From Rickettsiales bacterium (GTDB taxonomy: Bacteria > Pseudomonadota > Alphaproteobacteria > Rickettsiales > Deianiraeaceae), in contig JAFSXM010000001.1 of NCBI GenBank assembly GCA_017444095.1, forward strand, positions 1 to 64,000: a stretch of 64,000 nt of DNA, in the 5' to 3' direction. Under the pieces are notes generated by a model. That model was not told the origin of the DNA and searched no databases. It saw only the letters and a program-made list of their open reading frames with translations. Position numbers and translations under genes: made by a program. Positions 46,242 through 55,548 of the stretch are shown here, piece after piece. How positions within the stretch are numbered: position 1 is the first letter of the stretch; every line of letters begins with the position of its first letter.

Positions 46242-47459
46242 ATGACTGCTGACGATTCGGTCATCAATAGAATAAAAAGATTTCATTTTGAACCATTGCG
46301 AGGAGATAGAGAATATTTATATGGAGCAGATGGCAAAAAAATTTTAGACTTTCAGTGCGGTATTAACGGACATATCTTAGGCTATAACAACCCTCTTGTT
46401 GAAAAAACTATAATACAGCAAATACAAAAAGGCTTTTTTAGCCAATCAACCACCTTTATCAATAAAGAAAAAAATAAATTAACATATAGATTATGCAAAC
46501 ATATTGGCTTTTGTGACAAAAATGATAAAATCAATGGTGCTACAACATATTTTGCATCAGCAATGGAAGCAAACCAATATGCCATGCAAACCGCAAGCAA
46601 ACGATACAATACTTTATGCGAAAGAAATTATAATGAAATTATAATCGTTAGCGATGTCTCGAACAACAAATCAAATGTAAATCCTACAAGCTTCCAGCGG
46701 TACAACTATTCATTAACAAGCATAAAAGAAAAAATTGGTATAAAATATGCAGAATACAATAATCTATCAAATATAGAAAATTTAATAACAGAACACACAT
46801 CTGCTATTATGTTAAAACCAATAAATTGGGAACAAAATTTTACAATATGTAATAAAGAATATATGCAAAGTTTACGACAATTATGCTCGTATCATAAAAT
46901 TGGACTAATTATAGATGAAACAAATATTAGCATTGGGTATAGCGGAAAAATGTTTATATTTCAAAACTACAATATACAACCAGACATAATTACATTATCA
47001 ACGGGTTTAGCTAACGGGTTGCCTATCGCAATATGCATCACCAATGAAGAATTTTCTAAATTTTTACCAAATTCTCTAACAAATATCCAAGATAATAATA
47101 TGCCTATTGCCGTTGCAAATGCAATCATTAAACAAATTCAACATAGTGATATATTTGCCAATATAGATAATTATAGCCGTTATATTTATGAGACAATAAT
47201 AAAAATACAACACAAATACAACGATATTATAAAAAATATTTATGTATATGGACTAATGTTTGCCATTCAGTTTTATAATCCAATTGATGCCATACATTTG
47301 TCTGCCGTTATACTAAGTAATGGTGTATCAAATGTGTTAACACCAACAAATACAATTTGTTTTTTTCCACCATTGAATATAACAAAAGATAACTTAACAA
47401 AATCATTAAATATCATTAACCATAGTGTAAACGAACTAACATTATTACTTAAATATTAA
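46242..47459 (+). CDS. Class III aminotransferase-like protein lacking the PLP lysine
   Basis: A 405-aa protein that aligns by motif with acetylornithine-type class III aminotransferases: YLYGADGKKILDFQCGINGH near the N-terminus, ATTYFASAMEANQYAM where SGTEANE is expected, IIDETNISIGYSGKMF for the DExQxGxGRTG region, and PDIITLSTGLANGLPIA. In the last, the lysine that forms the Schiff base (AKGLGGG in active enzymes) is Thr254. Several glycine-loop residues are also lost. The frame is intact. It is probably a pseudoenzyme or a gene decaying without stop codons. ATG 46242 is preferred to TTG 46233. Confidence 0.8.
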   Translation: MTADDSVINRIKRFHFEPLRGDREYLYGADGKKILDFQCGINGHILGYNNPLVEKTIIQQIQKGFFSQSTTFINKEKNKLTYRLCKHIGFCDKNDKINGATTYFASAMEANQYAMQTASKRYNTLCERNYNEIIIVSDVSNNKSNVNPTSFQRYNYSLTSIKEKIGIKYAEYNNLSNIENLITEHTSAIMLKPINWEQNFTICNKEYMQSLRQLCSYHKIGLIIDETNISIGYSGKMFIFQNYNIQPDIITLSTGLANGLPIAICITNEEFSKFLPNSLTNIQDNNMPIAVANAIIKQIQHSDIFANIDNYSRYIYETIIKIQHKYNDIIKNIYVYGLMFAIQFYNPIDAIHLSAVILSNGVSNVLTPTNTICFFPPLNITKDNLTKSLNIINHSVNELTLLLKY

Positions 47460-47472
47460 TTGACATAACATT

Positions 47473-48261
47473 ATGATTACATATAATAACTTGAATATTA
47501 TGAATATAAATAAGGATTATATCGCCAGCAAGATTTTTCAAACTAAAAATGCCTTAGAAAGTCAGCACGATATTAAGAATAATGTTGAACAATTTATTGG
47601 TGTCAATGAAAATATTTTATTAAACATACATGCCCTTATGCAAGAGGGAATAAAAAATAATATCTTTCGTGTAAAAAAAAATGGTAAAATCGAAACAATA
47701 GGCGAAAGGAGAGAGAGAAAAAAAGCACAAATGAGGGCTACACCAAAATTGCTAATGCTGTTATTACCCGTTGTTGGTATGATGATATATGGGCTTATAT
47801 ACTGGAGAAGACAGCGCAAATTTCAAGCGGTCAAAAATGAAGAAAAACGACAATTGCAACAGGCATTAATAGATGCTTTGGAAACAAAGCCGGCATTTTT
47901 AGAAGTAGCCAAAAAATATATTGACAATCTCACGGATCCACGAGAGAAAAAAATTTATACTAAATGTTTAGATATTGCACAGCGACATTTACATGAGGCC
48001 AGTGATGGTAACTATGATAAGATTGTCGATGAAACTGTGGAATATCTGCAAACAGAACATGCAGTTAATTTAGATAAACAATTCTTAAAGGAAATGTATA
48101 ACAATAATACTCCAGAACAAATAAAAAAACAAACACAAAAGTCAGAAAATATGAAAAAAATATCCCTTTGTCTTGACCCAACAATGAGTAATTCTCATTT
48201 ATTAAAAAAAATGAAACAAGTAAGCAAGCAAGGTTTTTCTATTTGCAACAGGCAAAATTAA
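47473..48261 (+). CDS. Orphan protein with one membrane helix, 262 aa
   Basis: Unrecognised. A soluble N-terminal segment, a basic stretch (GERRERKKAQMRATPK) followed by a membrane helix (about residues 91-110), then a long charged helical domain. The topology suggests a cytosolic N-terminus with either orientation possible. It starts 13 bases after the aminotransferase-like gene and may be cotranscribed. Function unknown. Confidence 0.6.
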   Translation: MITYNNLNIMNINKDYIASKIFQTKNALESQHDIKNNVEQFIGVNENILLNIHALMQEGIKNNIFRVKKNGKIETIGERRERKKAQMRATPKLLMLLLPVVGMMIYGLIYWRRQRKFQAVKNEEKRQLQQALIDALETKPAFLEVAKKYIDNLTDPREKKIYTKCLDIAQRHLHEASDGNYDKIVDETVEYLQTEHAVNLDKQFLKEMYNNNTPEQIKKQTQKSENMKKISLCLDPTMSNSHLLKKMKQVSKQGFSICNRQN

Positions 48262-48424
48262 GGTCGGCAAATATTTCTATATAGTAAGCCAACACAATAT
48301 TCGTAATAGAATTGATCACCTCATAATAACACACTAAAATAGTAAAAATGCCAACACCACTGATATAAACTGAAAAACCACTGCGATTTCAAATGGACAA
48401 AAAGATATACCACTGTCGCACAAA

Positions 48425-48742
48425 TTAATTGGTTACTGAAATCTCAATACCAACACCAGCTAATATTTCAATTTTTGAAAGTTCCTCTATCAAAGCTGGC
48501 GTCACACCAACAATTCGTATAAATCGTGTGCATGTCGTTTTTACAAATTTTTCCATAGACTTTTTATCAACATGTGGAGAACGAGTTACTGTAAATCTGT
48601 CTATCTTTCTTGGCAATGGAACAGGCCCAACAACACGACCACCAACATTTTTAACAGAAGTAATAAAAGATACAGTAGCTCTATCCAACAGACTACTATT
48701 ATAAGATCTTAATTTAACATTGATATTATGTAATAATGCCAT
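48425..48742 (-). CDS. rpsJ: 30S ribosomal protein S10
   Basis: A 105-aa protein with the S10 core: VKLRSYNSSLLDRA near the N-terminus, GPVPLPRKIDRFTVTRSPHVDKKS in two parts in the middle, and the C-terminal IEISV strand. It normally begins the S10 operon with rplC, rplD and others; here it stands alone between an orphan and a glycosyltransferase gene. S10 also pairs with NusB in antitermination. Confidence 0.95.
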   Translation of the reverse strand: MALLHNINVKLRSYNSSLLDRATVSFITSVKNVGGRVVGPVPLPRKIDRFTVTRSPHVDKKSMEKFVKTTCTRFIRIVGVTPALIEELSKIEILAGVGIEISVTN

Positions 48743-48836
48743 ACAAAACTATTATAGTGATATAAGATAATACCTGTTTTTATTTGCAAGAAATAAATTC
48801 ACACATAATATGCTACAAAATTTATAAATTCACCAA

Positions 48837-50054
48837 CTACATAACCAACGAAGACAGGGCATCGTCAACTTCAATGATAGTATTTTGCATATCAAAATAT
48901 TTTAATGAATATTTATAAGCAAACTCGCACATATTTTTATATTGTTCATCGCTGTGCAACAATATCTTCCCCATAGCATTGCAAATATCGGCAATATTAT
49001 CAGGATTTACAATATATCCACTTTTTTCATTTACAATATAATTCTGTAAACCACCAACATATGTAACGATGGCAGGTTTATGCATTGCACCGGCCTCCGC
49101 AATAATTCGTGTAGAAGCCTCACCACTCTTTGAGAGAGACAATACAGCATATGATAAAGAATATAAAGCCGGCATATCTTCAAATGTATCTAACAACAAA
49201 ACATACTTTTGTATCCCGAGTTGTCTTATTTTTTCAACTAATACATGTCTATAACTCTGCGAATTGGCAAAATCACCAATTAAAACACATATAAAATTCT
49301 TTGTATTAATATTTATTAGTCTTGCAATGGCATCCAGTAAAGCTGTATGACCTTTTTTATCGTTAAACTTATTTGGGCATAAAAATATATTTTTACCAAT
49401 AACGGATTCGCCAAGATATTTTGTAGCATCCATTTTTCGCCCCTTACTCACATTATCAATATTAAACATATTTATGTCTATACCACTTCTCACCAATTTC
49501 ATTTTCTTATGATTAACACCATCATAATTATCTAAGATATAATCACATATATATAAAGACGGCAAAATCATCAAATCACTTTTCAACATTATTTCGTGTC
49601 GTTTTTTACAAAACTCGTCTTTTACACTCCATATTTCATTAATATATGTAACAAATTTGATATGCAATCTTTTAGGTATATAACTGGCAATACCGGCATG
49701 ATCCACAGATGTGACCAACATCATATCTACTTTATTAATACTGCAAATATTCTGTACATAAGCAACTTTCATAAAAAACGGCATTAATTTATTTTTCATA
49801 ATATTCGAGGTAATAACTTTAATGTCAGCATCCAACAGATGATGATACTTTGCGGAAGAAGCTAAAATAATAACATTAACATTTCGTTTTATAAGACCAT
49901 TAGCAATATCAATAATATTTTTCGCCGTATCGCCAAAATCAAGCTTATCTACAAATATGAGCAAATTATATCTACTTGTATTTAAAGTTCTTCTGTTTCC
50001 AATACAATATTCATTCAATTTAAAGTTATTATATTTCTTTACAAGAATAGACAC
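48837..50054 (-). CDS. Glycosyltransferase family 4-like protein
   Basis: A 405-aa GT-B type enzyme. The N-terminal Rossmann half starts YNLLIFVDKLDFGDTAKNI. The C-terminal donor-binding half has FLCPNKFNDKKGHTALLDAI, LIGDFANS and the EX7E-like SGEASTRIIAEAGAMHKPAIVTYVGG (in two parts). It probably builds a cell-envelope glycan. The start is GTG at 50054, and no other envelope sugar genes adjoin. Confidence 0.85.
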   Translation of the reverse strand: MSILVKKYNNFKLNEYCIGNRRTLNTSRYNLLIFVDKLDFGDTAKNIIDIANGLIKRNVNVIILASSAKYHHLLDADIKVITSNIMKNKLMPFFMKVAYVQNICSINKVDMMLVTSVDHAGIASYIPKRLHIKFVTYINEIWSVKDEFCKKRHEIMLKSDLMILPSLYICDYILDNYDGVNHKKMKLVRSGIDINMFNIDNVSKGRKMDATKYLGESVIGKNIFLCPNKFNDKKGHTALLDAIARLININTKNFICVLIGDFANSQSYRHVLVEKIRQLGIQKYVLLLDTFEDMPALYSLSYAVLSLSKSGEASTRIIAEAGAMHKPAIVTYVGGLQNYIVNEKSGYIVNPDNIADICNAMGKILLHSDEQYKNMCEFAYKYSLKYFDMQNTIIEVDDALSSLVM

Positions 50055-50179
50055 AATTTAAGCTTCTAAGCAATTGATTAACTTTTTCCTTTTTTCAAAA
50101 TGCAAGAAAAAGTAATAATGTAAATTGGTTATAGGCATTTTTAATTGAAACTTAAAATCATTTTATCAACTCAATAATT

Positions 50180-51049
50180 ATGCAGTTAAACGAGCAAATG
50201 CAACAAAAAGTTGAAAAATTGCAGATTTTGTTAAAAAACAAAGACGAAGAAAATAAACTTTTTATTGGCGATAATATTGATATATTACAGGAATTATATG
50301 ACAAAAATGGTGAATTTGTTGATATGATTTTTGCAGATCCGCCATATTTTTTATCAAATGATGGATTTACTTGTCAAAATGGAAAAATGGTAAAAGTAAA
50401 TAAGGGAGATTGGGATAAAAGCAAAGGAGCAGAGGAAAATCATAAATATAATCTCGCTTGGTTGTCTGTTTGTCAAAAAGTTCTAAAAAGAGATGGAACA
50501 ATTTGGATTTCAGGAACTCAACACGTGATTTTTGACATTGGATTTGCCTTGCAACAACTTGGATTTAAGATTTTGAATATGATAACTTGGGAAAAACCAA
50601 ATCCAGCACCAAATTTGTCGTGCAGATATTTTACACATTCAACGGAATTGCTGATTTGGGCGAGCAAAAGCGAAAAATCAAAACATACTTTTAATTATGA
50701 TGCAATGAGAAAAGAAAACAGAGGAAAACAAATGAAGTCTGTTTGGACTTTTACTACTCCAAAAAATAGTGAAAAAACTTTTGGGAAACATCCTACTCAA
50801 AAACCAGTTGATTTATTAAATAGAATTATCAAGGCATCAACAAATGAAGGAGATATTGTTTTAGATCCATTTTTAGGTAGTGGAACGACCGCTGTTTCTT
50901 GTATCTTGAATAATAGAAAATACATTGGAATTGAAAAAGAAAAGGAATATTTTGAACTTGCAAAGAAGAGGGTTGATGATGCAGAAATAAAGGTGAAAAA
51001 TGGGTTGTGGAAAGTAAAGTTGCGAAGAAAGGTAAGAAGTGTTTGTTGA
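50180..51049 (+). CDS. DpnA-like N6-adenine DNA methyltransferase (beta class)
   Basis: A 289-aa methyltransferase with the catalytic motif IV DPPYF at residues 53-57 preceding the SAM motif DPFLGSGTT near 230-238, the order that defines the beta class. Segments MIFADPPYFLSNDG, NPAPNLSCRYFTHSTE and GKHPTQKP match what I know of DpnA (M2.DpnII), which methylates GATC in single-stranded DNA. Specificity here is inferred from that resemblance. RhuM follows nine bases later, then a nuclease-like remnant, so this appears to be a restriction-modification-type island that kept the methylase. Confidence 0.9.
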   Translation: MQLNEQMQQKVEKLQILLKNKDEENKLFIGDNIDILQELYDKNGEFVDMIFADPPYFLSNDGFTCQNGKMVKVNKGDWDKSKGAEENHKYNLAWLSVCQKVLKRDGTIWISGTQHVIFDIGFALQQLGFKILNMITWEKPNPAPNLSCRYFTHSTELLIWASKSEKSKHTFNYDAMRKENRGKQMKSVWTFTTPKNSEKTFGKHPTQKPVDLLNRIIKASTNEGDIVLDPFLGSGTTAVSCILNNRKYIGIEKEKEYFELAKKRVDDAEIKVKNGLWKVKLRRKVRSVC

Positions 51050-51057
51050 ATAGTAAT

Positions 51058-52059
51058 ATGAGTGAAGAAGAATTACAATTATTTATTTATCAATGTCAAA
51101 ATGGAAGTAATGTTGAATTGAAGTGTTTCGATAAAGATACATTGTGGGCAACACAAAAACAAATTGCATTATTGTTTGATTGCGATGTGCATAATGTTAT
51201 GCAACATTTAACTAATATATTTTCAACTGGTGAGTTGGTTGAAAGTTCAGTATGTAAGAATTTCTTACAAACTGCAACAGATGGAAAAAGCTATAACACT
51301 AAACACTATAATTTAGATGCAATTATTGCTGTTGGTTATCGTGTCAATTCCGCCAAAGCAACACAATTTAGAATTTGGGCGACAAAGATATTGAGAGAGT
51401 ATTTAATCAAAGGATTTGCATTAGATGATGATAGATTTAAAAATGGAAATAAATTTGATAGAGAATACTTTAAAGAACTTTTAGAAAGGGTCAAATCAAT
51501 TAGAGCAAGCGAGAGACAAATATGGATACAAATTACAGACATATTTGCAGAAGTTGCTGTTGATTACGATAGCAAAAGTATTACAACAAGACAATTTTTT
51601 TCAATGATACAAAATAAATTTCATTATGCCATAACAGGACAAACGGCGCCAGAAATCATTTATAATAATGCAGACCATAATAAAGAAAATATGGGATTAC
51701 AAACTTGGAAAGGAAGCCCAGATAAAAGAATAATCAAAAGTGATGTTGAAATTGCTAAAAATTATCTCACTGAAAAACAAATTAAACAACTTGAAAGAAA
51801 TGTAGTAGGTTTTTTTGATTATTTAGAAGATTTAATAGATAGAGCTACAACACCTTTTACTATGAAAGAGCTTGCTGATTTAATCGATAAATTTTTATCA
51901 TTTAGAGAATATAAAATATTAAACAATTATGGTAGTATTTCAAAAGAAGATGCGATAGATAAAGCACATAAAGAATATGAAGAATATAACAAAATTCAAA
52001 AATCACATTTTGATGAGTTAAAGAAAATAGCCCAAAATCAAAAACAAAACAAAGAATAA
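51058..52059 (+). CDS. rhuM: RhuM-family virulence-associated protein
   Basis: A 333-aa member of the RhuM family, known from Salmonella SPI-3 and found near many mobile and defence loci. Typical parts are TLWATQKQIALLFDCDVHNV near the N-terminus, YNLDAIIAVGYRVNSAKATQ and FRIWATKILREYLIKGFALD. The first resembles a winged-helix/KilA-N-like DNA-binding segment. The molecular function of the family is not settled. The ATG at 51058, after the methyltransferase stop, is preferred to 51007. Confidence 0.88.
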   Translation: MSEEELQLFIYQCQNGSNVELKCFDKDTLWATQKQIALLFDCDVHNVMQHLTNIFSTGELVESSVCKNFLQTATDGKSYNTKHYNLDAIIAVGYRVNSAKATQFRIWATKILREYLIKGFALDDDRFKNGNKFDREYFKELLERVKSIRASERQIWIQITDIFAEVAVDYDSKSITTRQFFSMIQNKFHYAITGQTAPEIIYNNADHNKENMGLQTWKGSPDKRIIKSDVEIAKNYLTEKQIKQLERNVVGFFDYLEDLIDRATTPFTMKELADLIDKFLSFREYKILNNYGSISKEDAIDKAHKEYEEYNKIQKSHFDELKKIAQNQKQNKE

Positions 52060-52126
52060 ATCCTCGTTTTAATTTTATACCAGTGTAGTAAGTTTTGGTC
52101 AAGATATTTTGAATATGTCAAGATAA

Positions 52127-52361
52127 AAAAAAGAAGAAGACAATGATTTGAAGGAAATTTTTAAGTTTAACAAATCAAGAATTTTAAAACATAGAAAATG
52201 ATTATAATTTGGTAAAAGAAACAATAAAAACGAAAGGGTTTGAATTTTTGACAGGCAAAATGGGAAAATATATCCAACCAAGAACAAAAGGAACAGGACA
52301 CGGAAGCACAAGTAGAGCATTTTATGCAAGGAAAAATTTGATTGAAATTATTGTTGCATAA
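52127..52361 (+). pseudogene. Frameshifted C-terminal remnant, restriction-endonuclease-like
   Basis: Two overlapping open segments in different frames (52127-52201 and 52188-52361) read as one protein tail if a +1 shift is allowed near 52190-52200. The end carries GKMGKYIQPRTKGTGHGST followed by SRAFYARKNLIEIIVA. The RTKG-x-GHGS-x-SRAFYxRK pattern recalls, from memory, the C-terminal part of some type II PD-(D/E)XK restriction enzymes. There is no start codon for the second segment. Its position directly after a DpnA-like methylase and rhuM supports a decayed restriction partner. The family assignment is tentative. Confidence 0.5.
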
Positions 52362-52499
52362 TTGCTGTATAAAAACAGCAGACAGCTAATTAAGCAACTA
52401 ATTAAATCATATTCACTGAATCTCTTTAAACAACCAAGCATTACAAAATGATATTGTTGCAAATAACAATCTTCAATACAGAAAACATTATTATTTTAT

Positions 52500-53417
52500 A
52501 TGACTTTTTTTCCAAAACTAAAAATTGATAAAACATTGCTTGGTGTTATGTGTTATTTAAGCGGAATGTTTATCTCTGTAGCTATAAGTATATTTGTAAA
52601 AAAAATAATGGTTCAGTATAAGTTGCCAGCTTGGGAAGTTGTTTTTATTCGTCATTCTATAATCGTGGCACTTTTAATACCATTTATGATAAAGTTTAAA
52701 TTTAACTTTTTCAATAAATATGCTTTAAAACTCAACACAATTAGAAATTTATTTTATTTTGCCTCAACAATTACATTTTATGTTGTAATGACAAAACTGC
52801 CTGTCAATGATTGCATAAGTATAGAATTTTTAGTTCCTGTATTTGCGGGCATTTTTGCAATGATATTATTGCGAGAAAAATGTTCAAAAATAATGTGGTT
52901 AGCATTGGCAATATGTATTCTCGGCGCAGGTGTAGTTAAAAGACCGACGATGTCGAACAAAGCCGAGTTTTATGCATATTTAATGCTATTTGCGGTTGTG
53001 TTAATGCGAGCAATGACAATAACATTAAATGGTAAATTAGCTACCGAATTCAAAACATCAACCATTGTATTCTACACCAATATAATGATGCTTGTTATGT
53101 CAAGTTTCTTCTGTATGACATTTATTAAGCCACACCCAATGGCAATCTTGATACTATTTTTTAGTGCTATATTCTATTGTATTGAGTATATTTTAATCTT
53201 CACGGCTCATAAATGGTGCACGGTGTTAACATTACAACCTTGCGAATTCTCAAAAATGCTGTATTCAATAGTTTTGTCATCATTGGTGTTAGGTGAAGCA
53301 ACAACGAAAAACCAAATTTATGGAAGCATAATTATACTTATAGGTTTCTATATTATGGTAATCGGTAAGAAAAATATAGAAATTAAAAAGACAAAAGTAA
53401 ATGGGTTAAAAAAGTAG
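52500..53417 (+). CDS. EamA/DMT-family transporter
   Basis: A 305-aa inner-membrane protein with ten hydrophobic helices in two homologous five-helix EamA halves (about residues 10-140 and 150-290). PAWEVVFIRHSIIVALLIPF and VPVFAGIFAMILLREKCSK are typical of the first half. Some Rickettsia members carry S-adenosylmethionine; this substrate is possible but not demonstrated by sequence. The gap between the remnant upstream and this gene (52362-52499) holds a GCTGT/ACAGC hairpin and no gene. Confidence 0.87.
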   Translation: MTFFPKLKIDKTLLGVMCYLSGMFISVAISIFVKKIMVQYKLPAWEVVFIRHSIIVALLIPFMIKFKFNFFNKYALKLNTIRNLFYFASTITFYVVMTKLPVNDCISIEFLVPVFAGIFAMILLREKCSKIMWLALAICILGAGVVKRPTMSNKAEFYAYLMLFAVVLMRAMTITLNGKLATEFKTSTIVFYTNIMMLVMSSFFCMTFIKPHPMAILILFFSAIFYCIEYILIFTAHKWCTVLTLQPCEFSKMLYSIVLSSLVLGEATTKNQIYGSIIILIGFYIMVIGKKNIEIKKTKVNGLKK

Positions 53418-53465
53418 AATAACATTATAACACAATATCGTTACAACACCTGCGATAACTATTTG

Positions 53466-53897
53466 TTAGTCTTTATTGTCATCGCTGACATCAAGTTTGG
53501 TTCTTATACAAGCATCAATAAAAATTTTTTTGACTTTTGCTTGTTGTTTTTTTGTTAAATCAAAAAAAGCATTCATAATATCCAACATATCACGGTTAAT
53601 ATCTTGGTTATTTGTTATAAAGGTCTTGGGGTTTTCTGCAACTTTTAACATCGTTTTCTCGCTTTTCACTTCCTTCTTTGGTAATATATCGGTAATATCA
53701 CAACCAAAAATATCACACATTTGATATAATGTTCTCGTGCTTATACGATCCACTCCGCTTTCATATTTATGAAGCTGTTGAGATGTAATGCCAAGCTCCT
53801 TAGCCAGCATTTGCTGTGTCATCCCAATCATTTTTCTTATACTTTTAATATTTTTACAAACAATAATATCAAAATCTTGCACCTTCTTACCTACCAT
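53466..53897 (-). CDS. XRE-family HTH transcriptional regulator
   Basis: A 143-aa protein with a helix-turn-helix at about residues 12-65: NIKSIRKMIGMTQQMLAKEL, then GITSQQLHKYESGVDRIS. A short C-terminal region (DLTKKQQAKVKKIFIDA) may dimerise. ATG 53897 (preceded by T) is preferred; the frame is open 55 codons further upstream, but that extension is hydrophobic and unlike family members. QLHKYE/RIS is the version common in alphaproteobacteria. Targets are unknown, though it neighbours an accessory region. Confidence 0.85.
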   Translation of the reverse strand: MVGKKVQDFDIIVCKNIKSIRKMIGMTQQMLAKELGITSQQLHKYESGVDRISTRTLYQMCDIFGCDITDILPKKEVKSEKTMLKVAENPKTFITNNQDINRDMLDIMNAFFDLTKKQQAKVKKIFIDACIRTKLDVSDDNKD

Positions 53898-54106
53898 ATC
53901 AAATTCAATAAAATAAAAAAGAGGAAAAAACTTGAAACAAGCTATATCTATGTTGTCTTGTTCTTTTAGATAAAAAATAGGAAATAAAAAATTAAAAATC
54001 AACAAAAAGTTTATTTTTTTGTTAAAGTTTGTCAAAGATACAATAAGTATTGTCTGCTTCACACAATAAAAATTTGATTTAGATAAACATAAAATTACAA
54101 TAAATT

Positions 54107-55411
54107 ATGCTCTCTCCAAAATCAACAGCACCAAACAAAACACCGCCATTCTTTTTAACATTCGCAATGAAAAATTTTGATCCATACAAAGGTGGTTTGT
54201 TTACTGGTTGCCCGCTTGATAATAGCAAAATCTCCAATGGATACATAAAAGCTGAAGGCAAAATGTCATACAGTCTTACCAACTCAGATGGTAGAAAATA
54301 CAAATGCTTCACATTGCATCCTGTAATCGAGAATAAAGACATTACACCTTACGACTATGGTAACATTGGTTATGATTTAAATGCCGATTCAATGAAGATA
54401 TATGCGGGTGGCTGGAATGATTTAAGTGCAAATAACAATGGAAATAAAATCATAAACAATATACAAACATTAGATACAGATGGCAAAAAAGGACATCTAT
54501 ATTTAAATCAAGATGGCAAAGTACATTTAATAATGCTTAACAAAGTCGTCAAGAGGGCCGAGTTATTAAAAAAATATGCGTACAATTACAGCCCATCCAA
54601 TAATAACGGCTCAATATTCGAAAATAATTCTTGTGACGCATCATTTACATCCGATAATTACGACATAGAAGTAGACAAAAGTGAATCAAGTAATCAGCAA
54701 AACAACAGCACCAACAATCGTTTCATTATAAAACAAAAAGAGCTCAATGAACAATCCAAGAATGAAGTAAAAGATTTTTATGACAATTATGGCTTAAGCC
54801 CATATGAATGTTTTAAGCTGACATACGACAAAGATAATAATGAATTTACATTACCTTCAAATGAACTAAATGGTGTTCCACAAGATGCTAATAAGGGTAT
54901 AAAAGTTGATAGAATTTTTGTAAAAAAATCTGTTTTAAATATAAATTCTGGTTATTGGACAGGCTATTGCTCCGATAAGGACTTACGACAGCTACGATAC
55001 GATAATTATATGAAAAATATAGCAGATGTGCTTGTTGAAAATTTTCCTGACGGAGAAATAAGGATAATTTATGGACAAAACTTTGAAATTATACCAACAA
55101 GAACATTTATTGAAAAATATATTCCAGAAGAATATCGAAAAGATTATTTAGATAAATTAGATTCTAAATTAGACAGTATATGCAGTAATATTGATGATAT
55201 GCAATCAAGCCTAAACATAGAAATAAAACAAAAGATGAATGGACAAGATCAGCAAAAAGTTCCAGCAACAGAAAATACGAATAACAAAACAAATGAATAT
55301 AACGGCAACAAAAATAATAAAGATAAGCAAGTAGAAGAACAACAATCTAATCATGCAGACAGAATTAACCCCCGTAGTTATCAAAACAGAACTAAAAGGG
55401 CAAGATGGTGA
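54107..55411 (+). CDS. Asn-rich orphan protein, 434 aa
   Basis: Unrecognised soluble protein. The N-terminal half has Gly/Tyr-rich, beta-like sequence; the middle is Asn/Ser/Gln-rich (about residues 165-210); the last 60 residues are a highly charged Asn/Lys/Gln-rich tail ending in basic residues (RTKRARW). There is no signal peptide or membrane helix. A TTGATT box lies about 30 bases upstream, but there is no poly-T tract. It could be a secreted factor by analogy with the other orphans; this is not supported by homology. Confidence 0.65.
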   Translation: MLSPKSTAPNKTPPFFLTFAMKNFDPYKGGLFTGCPLDNSKISNGYIKAEGKMSYSLTNSDGRKYKCFTLHPVIENKDITPYDYGNIGYDLNADSMKIYAGGWNDLSANNNGNKIINNIQTLDTDGKKGHLYLNQDGKVHLIMLNKVVKRAELLKKYAYNYSPSNNNGSIFENNSCDASFTSDNYDIEVDKSESSNQQNNSTNNRFIIKQKELNEQSKNEVKDFYDNYGLSPYECFKLTYDKDNNEFTLPSNELNGVPQDANKGIKVDRIFVKKSVLNINSGYWTGYCSDKDLRQLRYDNYMKNIADVLVENFPDGEIRIIYGQNFEIIPTRTFIEKYIPEEYRKDYLDKLDSKLDSICSNIDDMQSSLNIEIKQKMNGQDQQKVPATENTNNKTNEYNGNKNNKDKQVEEQQSNHADRINPRSYQNRTKRARW

Positions 55412-55548
55412 GATAAAATCATCAAGAAACGACATTAGTGAAAATAATATAATCAGTTGTTTACGATCATATTGCCCTTGCAATAAAAACACATCTTGAC
55501 TATAAAATATCTGCAACTTATTTATTATAGCGGTTTAATATAAAATAT

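Noticed and set aside
52369-52386. Terminator hairpin GCTGT/ACAGC after the nuclease remnant
   Set aside because: The stem is only five base pairs and is not followed by a T run.
53898-54062. 55-residue hydrophobic N-terminal extension of the XRE regulator
   Set aside because: It is Phe/Ile-rich, non-family-like sequence upstream of a good ATG (53897); it is more likely non-coding leader.
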